Counted from the first letter of the stretch, positions 1-8,028 are shown. The stretch: DNA of 59,722 nucleotides from Arthrobacter rhizophilus (GCF_026241105.1 NZ_JAPFFT010000025.1:1-59722); one strand, 5' to 3'. Program-made: numbers and translations. The notes: generated by a model from the sequence alone, not told the origin.

Positions 1-133
1 CGGCCCACCCCCGGAAGCCTGGATCAATCAACCAACCCAAACCAACGAACTGTCACAGACAGCTTGATAAATTCCGAGTTCCCGCGTCGCCAGACCATCC
101 GCGCGTCGCCCGGCGTTTTGAGCGTCGAAGCCT

Positions 134-826
134 TTACGCGTACACCTTCTCCAGGAACCCACCCCAGCCCTTGGCGGTCAGTTCGGTGTCGCCGTTGCCG
201 CTGAAATCGTGCACGGTCATGCCCACGGGGGCGCCGAAGGAGTTGCGGCCGAAGAAGCGGTAGAGCGCGTCGGCCGTCCGCAGGCCCAGGAAGTGCTGGT
301 TGGAGAAGTCAACTTCCCCGCTCAGCCGCCCAACGCCGTCGACGTCCACCTCAACAGCGGAACCCTGCGGAACGCCGTCGACGCCGAGCGCCTTCTTCAG
401 CTGCACGAAGCCGTCGGAGGTCTGCGAGGCCGCCGGGCCCTGGATGTCCGTGAAGACCACGGGCTTGCCGTCGAAGAACTGCAGGTACTGGCCCAGGGTG
501 TGCAAGTAGAACTCGGTGTGCTTGCTGGCGCCGTCGTACTGTTCTTCCCAATTGTCCGCGAAGATCCCGCTGTGGACATAGTGCAGTTTGGCCCGGCCGC
601 CGTCGAGCGGTTCGAGTACGTGCTCCAGTTGGTTGAACCAGCCGTCCGGCCCGTCCATCCGGGTGACAAGGTGGCTGGGGTATTCGTCCACGGTTTTCAC
701 GGCCGGCCATTCATCGGTGGGGAACATCCATGCCGAGGTGTCCTGGGCGACAGCCTGCCAGACCCGTTCAGGAGTGCCGGGCAGTTCGGTGTCGGCCACG
801 ATTTCGAATTCACGGTTGTCAGTCAT
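134..826 (-). CDS. SRPBCC (START/AHSA1-like) domain protein
   Basis: Encodes 230 residues. The N-terminal half has the AHSA1-like SRPBCC pattern: an opening strand (FEIVADTELPGTPERVWQAV), a W-rich helix, then WFNQLEHVLEPLDGG. The family binds hydrophobic ligands or acts as a co-chaperone; no catalytic residue can be assigned here. The last 90 residues are an extra domain. The ATG overlaps the stop of the upstream ArsR-type gene by eight bases, so the two are one transcript, a common regulator plus SRPBCC pair in actinobacteria. The 49.1 kb SRPBCC gene has a similar two-part layout. Function beyond the fold is unknown. Confidence 0.8.
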   Translation of the reverse strand: MTDNREFEIVADTELPGTPERVWQAVAQDTSAWMFPTDEWPAVKTVDEYPSHLVTRMDGPDGWFNQLEHVLEPLDGGRAKLHYVHSGIFADNWEEQYDGASKHTEFYLHTLGQYLQFFDGKPVVFTDIQGPAASQTSDGFVQLKKALGVDGVPQGSAVEVDVDGVGRLSGEVDFSNQHFLGLRTADALYRFFGRNSFGAPVGMTVHDFSGNGDTELTAKGWGGFLEKVYA

Positions 827-1460
827 TGTCCTGTTCCTTTTCTGGAGAGTGCTGTGTGTTTGTTTTGAGTGCGGGATGAAGTACGACGACGAGGCGGTGC
901 TTGCGTGCGCCGCTCACCGTTCCCCCCGAAGCAGCGGCTCCGCCGTCGTGGTACTTGTCCACGAGGCGGGTCACCGCGACGCCGAGCTCCTCGGCAAAAG
1001 CGGCGCGGTCCGAGGCCGAGCGGAAGGTGATTTCGCCGTCGATCGCGAAGCTCGCAAGCTTCTTCTTGGCCGCGGCGGCGCCCGCTATCAGCTTGCCCAT
1101 CTCCTGGACCGTCCGGGCCGCGAGGGCCAGGAGCCAGAAAGCGGAAAAGCGATCCGAGAAGCGTCCGGGATCCGGCGCCACAGACGCGAGCGCCACTGGC
1201 GAGATCAGGTACGACGCCGCCGTCGCGCGCAAAACGCGTTCGGTGACGTTGCCCTTCTTCCGTTCCTCCACAAGCTCGACGAGCCCATGCCGCTCAAGGG
1301 CCTTGAGATGGTAGTTGACCTTCTGCCGGGGCAGGCCCACCTTGACCGCCAGCTGCGTGGCGGAACCGGGCTCGGCCAGCTCCTGCAGAATGCGGGTGCG
1401 GATCGGGTCCAGCGAAGCTTCCGCCGCGGCGGGGTCCTCGATCACTTCGATGTCCAACAT
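819..1460 (-). CDS. ArsR-type winged-helix transcriptional regulator
   Basis: Encodes 213 residues from the ATG at 1460. Residues 10-75 form a winged helix (DPIRTRILQELAEPGSATQL, then RQKVNYHLKALERHGLVEL), as in ArsR/HTH_20 regulators. No metal-binding cysteine cluster is visible, so it is unlikely to be a metal sensor. The C-terminal 130 residues are helical and not recognised. An upstream in-frame ATG would add 25 residues, but it lies upstream of the predicted promoter; the -10 box is six bases from the ATG at 1460, which argues for a leaderless start there. It probably represses itself and the downstream SRPBCC gene. Confidence 0.83.
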   Translation of the reverse strand: MLDIEVIEDPAAAEASLDPIRTRILQELAEPGSATQLAVKVGLPRQKVNYHLKALERHGLVELVEERKKGNVTERVLRATAASYLISPVALASVAPDPGRFSDRFSAFWLLALAARTVQEMGKLIAGAAAAKKKLASFAIDGEITFRSASDRAAFAEELGVAVTRLVDKYHDGGAAASGGTVSGARKHRLVVVLHPALKTNTQHSPEKEQDND

Positions 1461-1466
1461 GCTTCC

Positions 1467-1496
1467 ATTGTGCTTACCGACAACTTTTATTGTCAA
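1467..1496 (-). promoter_or_regulatory. Promoter and palindromic operator of the ArsR-SRPBCC operon
   Basis: On the minus strand there is TTGACA (1491-1496), an 18-base spacer and CACAAT (1467-1472), followed by six bases and the ATG. The palindrome GACAA-N6-TTGTC (1479-1494) overlaps the -35 region, which suits autorepression by the ArsR-type protein. Operator assignment is inference. Confidence 0.6.
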
Positions 1497-1549
1497 GAAC
1501 TTTTTTTTCGTCGGATGCTCACGGGAGTTCCGCACTTAGCGGCCGCCGG

Positions 1550-1555
1550 TAGAAT
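1550..1555 (+). promoter_or_regulatory. -10 box of a leaderless rluA-family gene
   Basis: TAGAAT is followed by six bases and then the GTG at 1562, so transcription should start at or near the start codon. No clear -35 hexamer was found. Confidence 0.5.
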
Positions 1556-1561
1556 GGATCG

Positions 1562-2512
1562 GTGATGCAATCCCCCCTTCCAGTGCGCGACGGCGTCAAC
1601 GCCACCCGTCTGCGCCTCCCGGACGGGGGGCCTTGGGACACCGCGATGGACTACATGATGCACCGCTGGGGCCACATCGATCCCCAAGGCATCGAGGACA
1701 GGTTCGACGCCGGTGAAATCGTCGGCGAGGGCGGCGCACCCCTTGACCGCCAGACTCCCCTCGAAGAACACACCTTCATTTGGTACTACCGCACCCTCCC
1801 GCCGGAGACTCGCATGCCGGTGGAGATCGACATCCTGCACCAAGACGAGCATCTCCTGGTGGTGGACAAGCCCCACTTCCTGCCCACCACCCCGGGCGGG
1901 ACCTACATCCAGGAATCAGCGCTGGTCCGGCTCCGGAACCAACTGGACCTGCCAGACCTGATCCCGATGCACCGACTCGACCGCATGACCGCCGGTGTCC
2001 TGCTGCTCTCCACCAACCCGGAGACCCGCGGCAAGTACCAGGTGCTCTTCGAAAAACGGCAGGTGCAAAAGGAGTACGAGTGCGTCTCGGCGGCGGCACC
2101 CGCCGCAGGCTTTCCCGCCGTCGGGTTCCCCGCCGTCGTGCGCAACCGCATGACCAAATCCCGCAGCTACCTCCTCGCCGAAGTCGTCGACGGCGAACCT
2201 AACGCGGAAACCCGCATTGAGCTGCTGAGAACGTTCGACGGCGGCACTCACGACGCCGGCGTGGCTCGCCGAGCGCTCTACCGGCTTGAGCCCCACACCG
2301 GAAAGACCCACCAGCTTCGGGTGCACATGGCTTCGCTCGGACTGGGAATCGTGAACGACGCGTTTTACCCCGAGCTCCTGGACAAGGCCCCGGACGACTA
2401 CTCCAAGCCCCTGCAGTTGCTCGCCCGCGGCATCCGCTTCGTGGACCCCATCAGCAAGCAAGCCGTGGAATACCGAAGCCGCCTCGAGTTAAGCGAAGAC
2501 CGCCCGGCCTGA
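1562..2512 (+). CDS. RluA-family pseudouridine synthase
   Basis: Encodes 316 residues. The family isomerises specific uridines in rRNA or tRNA to pseudouridine. The catalytic motif HRLDRMTAGVLLLS is present with the essential Asp. The preceding ILHQDEHLLVVDKPHF strand and the late HTGKTHQLRVHMASLGLGIVND block are also family hallmarks. The N-terminal 85 residues are not a clear S4 domain. GTG at 1562 was preferred over ATG at 1565 because the -10 TAGAAT is six bases upstream of it. The exact RNA target cannot be told from sequence. Confidence 0.9.
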   Translation: MMQSPLPVRDGVNATRLRLPDGGPWDTAMDYMMHRWGHIDPQGIEDRFDAGEIVGEGGAPLDRQTPLEEHTFIWYYRTLPPETRMPVEIDILHQDEHLLVVDKPHFLPTTPGGTYIQESALVRLRNQLDLPDLIPMHRLDRMTAGVLLLSTNPETRGKYQVLFEKRQVQKEYECVSAAAPAAGFPAVGFPAVVRNRMTKSRSYLLAEVVDGEPNAETRIELLRTFDGGTHDAGVARRALYRLEPHTGKTHQLRVHMASLGLGIVNDAFYPELLDKAPDDYSKPLQLLARGIRFVDPISKQAVEYRSRLELSEDRPA

Positions 2513-2525
2513 CGCCACCCTCCCC

Positions 2526-2758
2526 CAACGCTCGCTCAGGTATGAGGGCCCAATCCCCAACGCTCGCTCACCTCTGGCGCCCTTTCCGCCAACGCTCGCT
2601 CACCTAAAATAAGGGACATGTCCATCTTGGGGTCATATCTGCAGAAGGGTTGACCGCACGGGCGGCCTATCTGCAGGAGGGTTGACCGCACGGGCGGAAT
2701 ATCTGCAGGAGCGTCCGGCCAAACACCCACATATGTGATCGAGGGTCGGCGTGGACAC
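2526..2758. repeat. 32-bp periodic intergenic repeat, region A
   Basis: The gap 2513-2874 holds no gene. AACGCTCGCTCA starts at 2527, 2559 and 2591. ATCTGCAG starts at 2637, 2669 and 2701. GAGCGT at 2709 is followed by GAGGGT at 2741. All steps are 32 bases. The two CTGCAG-type units at 2669 and 2701 share the block GGTTGACCGCACGGGCGG. Same family as the repeats near 5.5, 20.9, 47.2, 54.7 and 55.6 kb. Confidence 0.88.
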
Positions 2759-2874
2759 CCGGTGCGGCGCCGAAACCAAGGTGCGTTCCGCACCCAGAGC
2801 GAGCCCGGCGTATAAGCTCAATCTTGCCGGCCCGGCAACCGCTGGCGGTGTTCGATCTCGCGAAAAGGAACCAC

Positions 2875-3315
2875 ATGGCCCACGCTGAAAACGAAGTCTC
2901 GATCAACCGCCCCGCAAACGACGTCTACGCCTTCTTGGCGGACGGGCTGAACAACAAGCTCTGGCGTCCGGCCGTCAAGACTGTTGCCCTGGCGAGCGGC
3001 GAAGCAGGCGCAAAGGGTGCCGTGTACTCCCAGACCTTGGCAGGCCCCGGCGGCCGTTCGATCGATGGCGATTACGAAATCGTCACAGCCCAGCCCGGCA
3101 AGCGCCTCGATTTCCAAGTGATTGCCGGACCAGCCCGCCCGACTGGATCCTTCACCTTGGACGAAACCAACGGCCGCACCACGGTGCGCTTTGCCTTGGA
3201 TCTTCAGCCCAAGGGCTTCATGAAACTCATGGGATCCATGATCACCAAGACCATGGAATCGGAAGTCGGACAGCTTGGACAGCTGAAGACTGTTCTTGAA
3301 GAGGGCCCCGCCTGA
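2875..3315 (+). CDS. SRPBCC-family protein (polyketide cyclase/dehydrase-like)
   Basis: Encodes 146 residues. The opening VSINRPANDVYAFLADGLNN and the W-rich helix are typical of the SRPBCC START-like fold used for lipid or polyketide binding. Strands continue to the C-terminal helix FMKLMGSMITKTMESEVGQL, which normally closes the ligand cavity. The ATG at 2875 follows AAAAGGAA; an upstream in-frame start would add 17 residues with no family character. It is a single gene between a repeat region and a hairpin. The ligand is unknown. Confidence 0.78.
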   Translation: MAHAENEVSINRPANDVYAFLADGLNNKLWRPAVKTVALASGEAGAKGAVYSQTLAGPGGRSIDGDYEIVTAQPGKRLDFQVIAGPARPTGSFTLDETNGRTTVRFALDLQPKGFMKLMGSMITKTMESEVGQLGQLKTVLEEGPA

Positions 3316-3316
3316 C

Positions 3317-3340
3317 GCCCCGCCAACGCACATGCGGGGC
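3317..3340. terminator. Hairpin between convergent genes
   Basis: GCCCCGC (3317-3323) pairs with GCGGGGC (3334-3340) across a 10-base loop, just after the stop at 3315 and before the end of the convergent gene at 3365. No T-run follows, so this is only terminator-like. Confidence 0.4.
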
Positions 3341-3364
3341 CCAAAGTGAATAAGCAACGCGTGA

Positions 3365-3796
3365 CTATGCCCCCGGCATCATGCCGAGCTGAACCATCAT
3401 TCCGGCGACATCGGGGTGGGCACTGAACGAGGTGATCTTGCCGTCCCGGACTGAAACAAAGTAGGTCCCGGTGCCCTTGACGCTCTTTCCTGTTGCAGGC
3501 ACTTCCATGCCTCCAACCACGAAGGGGCCGGTGTTTGTGCCTGTGAATTCTATTTCGCCGGCTACAGCGTCCTCGCTCACCACTCTATTGGTGCTTCGGA
3601 CATGCATATCGGGAAACGCGGTGAACCATGTCTCCATGTATTGCCGCACTTGGTCCGTCGAATGTAGGGCCTCGGGCAGCGAAACGTCGGACAGCGTGAA
3701 ATCATCCGCGAACATGCCAGCGAAGTCGTCGGCTTTGTGCTGGTCCCAGGCCGCTAAACCCTGTTCGTCCAGCTGCCGAACTTCTTCGATCAACAT
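3365..3796 (-). CDS. SnoaL-like / NTF2-fold protein (ester cyclase-like)
   Basis: Encodes 143 residues with the SnoaL pattern: a helix ending in the ADDFAGMFADDFTL strand, MHVRSTNRVVSEDAVAGEIE, and GKSVKGTGTYFVSVRDGKITSF. The family includes polyketide cyclases, limonene-epoxide-hydrolase-like enzymes and many proteins of unknown role. A strong GGGAGG lies six bases before the ATG at 3796; a GTG one codon upstream is less likely. It is a monocistronic gene facing the SRPBCC gene. The substrate cannot be inferred. Confidence 0.78.
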   Translation of the reverse strand: MLIEEVRQLDEQGLAAWDQHKADDFAGMFADDFTLSDVSLPEALHSTDQVRQYMETWFTAFPDMHVRSTNRVVSEDAVAGEIEFTGTNTGPFVVGGMEVPATGKSVKGTGTYFVSVRDGKITSFSAHPDVAGMMVQLGMMPGA

Positions 3797-3912
3797 CACG
3801 CACCTCCCTAAACTCGGCCCCGGCAGGGAGAGCCGGGACTCTGTTTTTTGATCTTAGGACGGGCGCGTGACAGCGACAATGAGCTGCAGAAACCATTGGT
3901 CCCCGACGGCAG

Positions 3913-4431
3913 TCAGGGCCCAAACACGCTCCGAAACACTTCGGCAGTCTCGGCGCTGAACAGCACAAATTCCACGAGTTCCAACCCACTGGAGCTTTCG
4001 GCACCAACCCGGCCGACGGCGTCGAGCGCCACAGTGGCGACCTCCTCCGCGTCCCAGCCGTAGACTCCCGCGCTGATCGCGGGGAAGGCAACGGAACGCG
4101 CTCCGAGGGACACCGCCACTCCCAGGCTCTCGCGGAAACACGACGCCAAAAGTTCCGGATCGTTCTGGCCGGCGTGCCGGTTGGGGCCAACGGTGTGGAT
4201 CACCCATCGGGCAGGCAATTTGAAGCCGGGAGTGGCCACGGCCTGGCCCACCGGCAGGCCATGCGGGTACCGCTCGCGCACCTCCATGCATGCCGCGAGG
4301 AGCTCCCGGCCGGCGGCGCGGTGGATGGCGCCGTCGACCCCGCCGCCGCCCATCAAAGACGAGTTGGCCGCGTTGACGATCGCGTCGACGTCGCGCGTGG
4401 TGATGTCACCTTGCAGGATCTCGAGCCGCAT
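3913..4431 (-). CDS. Macro-domain protein (ADP-ribose / O-acetyl-ADP-ribose deacetylase type)
   Basis: Encodes 172 residues. The macro-domain motif VDAIVNAANSSLMGGGGVDG near the N-terminus carries the Asn and the glycine loop that bind ADP-ribose. ARWVIHTVGP and SVAFPAISAGVYGWD are the other two family motifs. Proteins with this MacroD-like pattern remove ADP-ribose from proteins or hydrolyse O-acetyl-ADP-ribose. The ATG at 4431 has GGAAGA seven bases upstream; a GTG at 4452 would add seven residues. It is divergent from the DedA-like gene across 57 bases. Confidence 0.9.
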   Translation of the reverse strand: MRLEILQGDITTRDVDAIVNAANSSLMGGGGVDGAIHRAAGRELLAACMEVRERYPHGLPVGQAVATPGFKLPARWVIHTVGPNRHAGQNDPELLASCFRESLGVAVSLGARSVAFPAISAGVYGWDAEEVATVALDAVGRVGAESSSGLELVEFVLFSAETAEVFRSVFGP

Positions 4432-4476
4432 GGCGCCAGTCTTCCACGGCACTCAGGCGAATGCACCAAAGTGGGG

Positions 4477-4482
4477 TAATTT
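4477..4482 (+). promoter_or_regulatory. -10 box of the leaderless DedA-like gene
   Basis: TAATTT followed by six bases (GAGGCC) and the ATG at 4489. No separate ribosome binding site fits between them. Confidence 0.5.
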
Positions 4483-4488
4483 GAGGCC

Positions 4489-5112
4489 ATGGACATGACC
4501 ACCGCTGAAGGCTGGGGAGCTGCGATCTATTTCTGGATCATCCCCATGGTGGTGGGCAATGCGATCTTGCCACCCATACCCTCCGGAATGCTCGTGATCA
4601 CCGGTGGCGCGCTGGCCGCTGAGGGCCGGGTGAACCCGTGGCTGTTGGGTTTGTTGGCCGCCGGCGCGTCCTGGCTGGGCGACATCCTCGTTTTCCAACT
4701 CTTCAAGCGCCGGCTGGGACATGTCCTGGACCGCTGGGTTTGGGGCCGCAAGGTCCACCGCGGCATCCATCAGGCCATCGCCAAGGCCGGCCGCTCCTCC
4801 ACTTACGGCGCGATCATCGGCGGCCGGTTCATACTGGGAGGGCGGCTCGCGGCGTCGGCAGCCGCGGGAATCGCCGAGGTTTCCTCGCGCGGGTTCAGCC
4901 TCTGCGCCGGCTTGGGCGGGCTGTTGTGGGCGGCGTGGCAGACCGGACTGGGTTACTTTGCGGGCTCGACGACGAAGCTTCCGTTCTGGGCAAGCTCCCT
5001 GATCGGCGTCGGCGTGGGACTGCTGATCGGCATCGTCGTTGGCGTGATCGTCACGCGCAAACGGGGCGACCGCTCACCGGTGGACGAGCCGGGCGAGCCG
5101 CCGCACCTTTAG
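4489..5112 (+). CDS. DedA-like integral membrane protein
   Basis: Encodes 207 residues. The N-terminal segment contains NAILPPIPSGMLVITGGALA, close to the DedA/SNARE-associated consensus in which a proline-rich re-entrant loop precedes GxxA. An amphipathic middle part carries GRFILGGRLAASAAAGIAEV, matching the second DedA signature (R-F-x-x-G-x-R). A last hydrophobic helix (about 166-190) and a basic tail close the protein. DedA-superfamily proteins include lipid transporters such as undecaprenyl-phosphate flippases; this member's substrate is not known. Confidence 0.8.
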   Translation: MDMTTAEGWGAAIYFWIIPMVVGNAILPPIPSGMLVITGGALAAEGRVNPWLLGLLAAGASWLGDILVFQLFKRRLGHVLDRWVWGRKVHRGIHQAIAKAGRSSTYGAIIGGRFILGGRLAASAAAGIAEVSSRGFSLCAGLGGLLWAAWQTGLGYFAGSTTKLPFWASSLIGVGVGLLIGIVVGVIVTRKRGDRSPVDEPGEPPHL

Positions 5113-5130
5113 GCGCTGCCGCCGTCGGAC

Positions 5131-5436
5131 TCAGATCGGCGACCATTTCCCCCGCTTGCGGCGCAGCACGGATAGGTTCCCTGTGAGCGCTACGCGTTCG
5201 ACGGCGTCGCGCATCATGGCTGCCGACGTGCGGGCCTCGCCGTTCTCACCCGGATAGTCGCGCGGCTCCACGAGGAAGCGAAGGCTGATCTGGGCGACGC
5301 CACCAACAATGTCCAGCTGATTGGATTCGACATGGTGCCGCGTTTCCAAGGCCTCGAGCGCAGCGGCCATCACCGACTCCGGCGGATTGCCTAGCTTGAG
5401 CCCGGTGATCTTCAACTTGGTCTGGAACGAAGGCAT
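5131..5436 (-). CDS. Hypothetical protein, 101 residues
   Basis: A small soluble protein with a beta-alpha-beta look: KLKITGLKLGNPPESVMAAA, then ALETRHHVESNQLDIVGGVAQISLRFLVE, ending in a basic tail. I do not recognise the family. It is likely real because its reading frame has normal codon use for the neighbours and a TAGGGT box lies exactly six bases before the ATG. It converges on the DedA-like gene with only 18 bases between stops. Confidence 0.6.
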   Translation of the reverse strand: MPSFQTKLKITGLKLGNPPESVMAAALEALETRHHVESNQLDIVGGVAQISLRFLVEPRDYPGENGEARTSAAMMRDAVERVALTGNLSVLRRKRGKWSPI

Positions 5437-5442
5437 CCCTCA

Positions 5443-5448
5443 ACCCTA
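5443..5448 (-). promoter_or_regulatory. -10 box of leaderless 101-residue gene
   Basis: On the minus strand TAGGGT, six bases, then the ATG at 5436. The box abuts the first 32-bp repeat unit of region B, so the upstream promoter half lies in repeat DNA. Confidence 0.45.
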
Positions 5449-5598
5449 AACGCTCACTCACGTGTGGCGCCCCCGCCGGAAACGCTCGCTCACTTGGTGT
5501 TAGCGAGCGTCGCGGGAAACACCCACAAAAGTGAGCGAGGGTCCCAAGGAACCAACCCTCGCTCACATATGAGCCTTTCCAGACCAACGCTCTTCGAT
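5449..5598. repeat. 32-bp periodic intergenic repeat, region B
   Basis: Plus-strand AACGCTC(A/G)CTCA starts at 5449 and 5481. Inverted GAG(C/G)GT starts at 5505 and 5537, also 32 bases apart. A further inverted copy covers 5555-5566 and includes the stop codon of the nickel permease gene. Confidence 0.85.
5531..5566 (-). terminator. Repeat-built hairpin at the end of the nickel permease gene
   Basis: Two opposed repeat copies make a perfect 12-bp stem (GTGAGCGAGGGT at 5531-5542 with its complement at 5555-5566) and a 12-base loop. The stop codon at 5563-5565 lies in one arm. It could act as a terminator or mRNA-stabilising hairpin; no T-run is seen. Confidence 0.5.
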
Positions 5599-6678
5599 GT
5601 GAGCCCACCTCCAGATGCCCAACGCGAGAATCCACGTCACGATGAACAGCCCCACGATCAGGTATCCGACGGCGTTGAGGTCCAGTCCGCCGACCGCGGC
5701 CAGCGGGCCGGTGCTGATCCCGGTCCTCTTGACGAGGATCGAAACGAGCTCGACGGAACCGATGCCCAGCGCCACGGCGACGGACAGTCCTGTGATCACG
5801 ATGTTGTAATAGGCCCTGCGGACAGGCCTGGACAACGCCCATCCGTAGGCGAAATTCATGAAGACGCCGTCAATGGAGTCCAACAAGCTCATTCCAGCGG
5901 CAAACAGCACCGGCAGCGTCAGGATCGCGTACCAAGGAAGAGTGGAGGCCGCCGCCCCACCCGCAAGAATCAGCAGGCTCACTTCCGTAGCGGTATCGAA
6001 TCCGAGGCCGAACAGCAATCCCACGACGTAGACCTGCCAAGGCCGGCTGATCAGGCGCGTGACCCTGCGGTACACCCTGTTCAAAAGTCCGCCGTTGGCT
6101 GACAACGCCTGGTCAAGCTCGACGGCGGTGTACTCACCTCGCCGCATGCGGCGGACAGTCTTGACGATGCCCAGGAGCACTCCGAGGTTCAAGATGCCGA
6201 TGGCGTAAAGGAATATCCCCGAGACAGTTGTGCCGAACAACCCGAAGAAAGAGTGGAGTTCCGTGCCGGCCGTGCTCGTGTTGTCCGCAAGGTTTCGGAT
6301 GCCCGCGGCAAGCAAGGCACACATGCCGAAGACAATGCTGGAGTGTCCCAAGGAAAACCAGAATCCCACGGACATCCGCCGCCGGCCATCGTTGCAGAGT
6401 TTCCGGGTGATGTTGTCGATCGCGGCAATGTGGTCCGCGTCGAAGGCATGGCGCAGGCCGAGGGTGTATGCGGCCACGCCGAGGCCTACGCCGAAAGCCC
6501 CTGCAGGAACACCGTGGACGCTTCCTGATGCAGTCACCGCGACGAGCATGCCCCAGCCCACCGCATGCAGGAACGCGACAAACACGGCCATGCCACCGAT
6601 CGACGCCCGCTCGGGTCGCGTGAGGCCGCGGTGGAAGCCGCTCATCCTGGCTGGTCGCGTAGCTGCCGTTTGCTTCAT
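5563..6678 (-). CDS. NiCoT-family nickel/cobalt permease
   Basis: Encodes 371 residues of a polytopic membrane protein. The NiCoT signature HAFDADHIAAIDN in TM2 supplies the metal-binding His and Asp, and a second signature, LLFGLGFDTATEV, is also present. Members (NixA, HoxN, NhlF) import Ni or Co with high affinity for hydrogenase or urease. The divergent hydrogenase operon 140 bp away makes nickel the likely cargo. ATG at 6678 has CCGAGG upstream; GTG at 6699 is possible. The last residues (WSGKAHM) and the stop are encoded inside the 32-bp repeat, so the native C-terminus may have been replaced. Confidence 0.92.
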   Translation of the reverse strand: MKQTAATRPARMSGFHRGLTRPERASIGGMAVFVAFLHAVGWGMLVAVTASGSVHGVPAGAFGVGLGVAAYTLGLRHAFDADHIAAIDNITRKLCNDGRRRMSVGFWFSLGHSSIVFGMCALLAAGIRNLADNTSTAGTELHSFFGLFGTTVSGIFLYAIGILNLGVLLGIVKTVRRMRRGEYTAVELDQALSANGGLLNRVYRRVTRLISRPWQVYVVGLLFGLGFDTATEVSLLILAGGAAASTLPWYAILTLPVLFAAGMSLLDSIDGVFMNFAYGWALSRPVRRAYYNIVITGLSVAVALGIGSVELVSILVKRTGISTGPLAAVGGLDLNAVGYLIVGLFIVTWILALGIWRWAHIEERWSGKAHM

Positions 6679-6768
6679 GGTTCGAGCCTCGGGTCCCACA
6701 TGCGATGCAGAGCGATTGAATGGCCTGCCCTAGCTAGCGGAAGTATACGCCGGAGTCAAGTTGAGTGG

Positions 6769-6797
6769 TTGCGCTTTGTCCGGAGCAAGCCTATCTT
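6769..6797 (+). promoter_or_regulatory. Candidate promoter of the hydrogenase operon
   Basis: TTGCGC (6769-6774), a 17-base spacer and TATCTT (6792-6797) precede AAGGAG and the hypA ATG at 6817. This would give a very short leader. No NikR-like inverted repeat was recognised. Confidence 0.4.
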
Positions 6798-6816
6798 GGC
6801 AACAAGGAGTGCCAGC

Positions 6817-7146
6817 ATGCACGAACTCTCAATCACGCAGAGCCTTGTTTATGCCGTTCTGGAATGTACCGGAGAACGGCCGGTCACCGGCGTGAATCTT
6901 CGAATTGGACCGCTTTCCGGCGTGCTACCTGACGCCATGCGTTTTTGCTTCGACATAGTTTCCGCAGGCACCTCGCTCGCCGGAGCACAACTGAAGATCG
7001 ATGAACCAAAAGGCCAGGCTCGATGCAGGAGCTGCGGCACGGAATTTGAACTAGAGGACCTAATCCTGCTGTGTCCCTGCGGAAGCGCCGACGTCGAAGT
7101 GCTCAGCGGCCGCGAACTCATGGTGATGTCTGTGGAGGTGGCTTGA
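6817..7146 (+). CDS. hypA: Hydrogenase nickel-incorporation protein HypA
   Basis: Encodes 109 residues, the normal length. With HypB it delivers Ni to the active site of the hydrogenase large subunit. It begins MHELSI, where His2 is the Ni ligand. The zinc site is Cys70/Cys73 (CRSC) and Cys86/Cys88 (CPC); the second pair is C-x-C rather than the C-x2-C of Escherichia coli HypA. GxxxxxLxF-type residues (VLPDAMRFCFDIV) sit in the middle. It is the first gene of the operon, preceded by AAGGAG, and ends three bases before hypB. Confidence 0.95.
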   Translation: MHELSITQSLVYAVLECTGERPVTGVNLRIGPLSGVLPDAMRFCFDIVSAGTSLAGAQLKIDEPKGQARCRSCGTEFELEDLILLCPCGSADVEVLSGRELMVMSVEVA

Positions 7147-7149
7147 GGT

Positions 7150-7998
7150 ATGTGTACTACATGCGGATGTGGCGACGAGACTAACACCAGGGTCTCCACC
7201 CTGGATGGGACTCAACCCATCTTGGAGCACCAACACCCGCATGAGCACGAGCACCCGCACCCCCACGAACACCCCCACACCCACGAGCACCCCCACACCC
7301 ACGAGCACCAGCCGGTAACCATCACGCTTGAGCAAAACCTGCTCGCCAAGAACGATCTGCTCGCAGCGAGGAACCGCGGCTGGTTGGCGGGACGCGGAAT
7401 CCGGGCGCTGAATGTCATGAGTTCCCCGGGCGCCGGCAAGACCACCCTCCTGGTCCGGACGCTGACGGACCTCGGCGGGCAACTCCAGGCCGGCGTCATT
7501 GAGGGGGATCAGGAAACGTCCTTGGACGCAGACCGGATCCGGGCCGTAGGCCGCCCGGTCATCCAGATCAATACAGGAGCCGGCTGCCACCTCGACGCCG
7601 ATATGCTCCAGCGCGGCCTTGACGCCCTGGATCCTCAGCCCGGTTCCACGGTTTTCGTTGAGAACGTAGGCAACTTGGTGTGCCCTGCGCTCTTTGACCT
7701 CGGCGAAACGGCCAAGGTCGTCATCATTTCAGTGACGGAAGGCGATGATAAACCGCAGAAATACCCGCACATGTTCATGGCAGCGGATCTGGTGATCGTC
7801 AACAAATCGGACCTGCTCCCCTATGTTGACTTCGACGTCGACGATTGCCTGCGGCAGATCCGGCAGATCAACCCGCGTGCCGATTTCCTGGTCCTCTCCG
7901 CCACCACCGGTGACGGCCTCGCCGCTTGGTATGACTGGCTAGACGGCTCAACATCCCGGTCAGATTCCTTGACTGAATCTCTATCAGACGCACATTGA
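7150..7998 (+). CDS. hypB: Hydrogenase nickel-incorporation GTPase HypB
   Basis: Encodes 282 residues. It stores Ni and uses GTP hydrolysis to help insert it. The N-terminus CTTCGCG (Cys2, Cys5, Cys7) is the high-affinity metal site. Residues 27-53 are an almost pure His/Pro/Glu tract built from short tandem repeats, a nickel-storage feature of some HypB proteins. The P-loop is SSPGAGKTT (91-99), followed by EGDQETSLDADR, the FVENVGNLVCP switch and NKSDL for guanine. ATG at 7150 overlaps a GAGGT context three bases past hypA. Confidence 0.96.
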   Translation: MCTTCGCGDETNTRVSTLDGTQPILEHQHPHEHEHPHPHEHPHTHEHPHTHEHQPVTITLEQNLLAKNDLLAARNRGWLAGRGIRALNVMSSPGAGKTTLLVRTLTDLGGQLQAGVIEGDQETSLDADRIRAVGRPVIQINTGAGCHLDADMLQRGLDALDPQPGSTVFVENVGNLVCPALFDLGETAKVVIISVTEGDDKPQKYPHMFMAADLVIVNKSDLLPYVDFDVDDCLRQIRQINPRADFLVLSATTGDGLAAWYDWLDGSTSRSDSLTESLSDAH

Positions 7999-8028
7999 GC
8001 CCGATTCGGGCCGCTGAAAGAGGCAACG

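Noticed and set aside
2536..2906. Overlapping minus-strand reading frames in the gap after the pseudouridine synthase gene
   Set aside because: They are translations of the 32-bp repeat array; overlapping frames give unrelated peptides and there is no ribosome binding site or domain.
6699..6816. NikR operator between the nickel permease and hypA
   Set aside because: The GTATGA-type inverted repeat is not present; short matches were at chance level.
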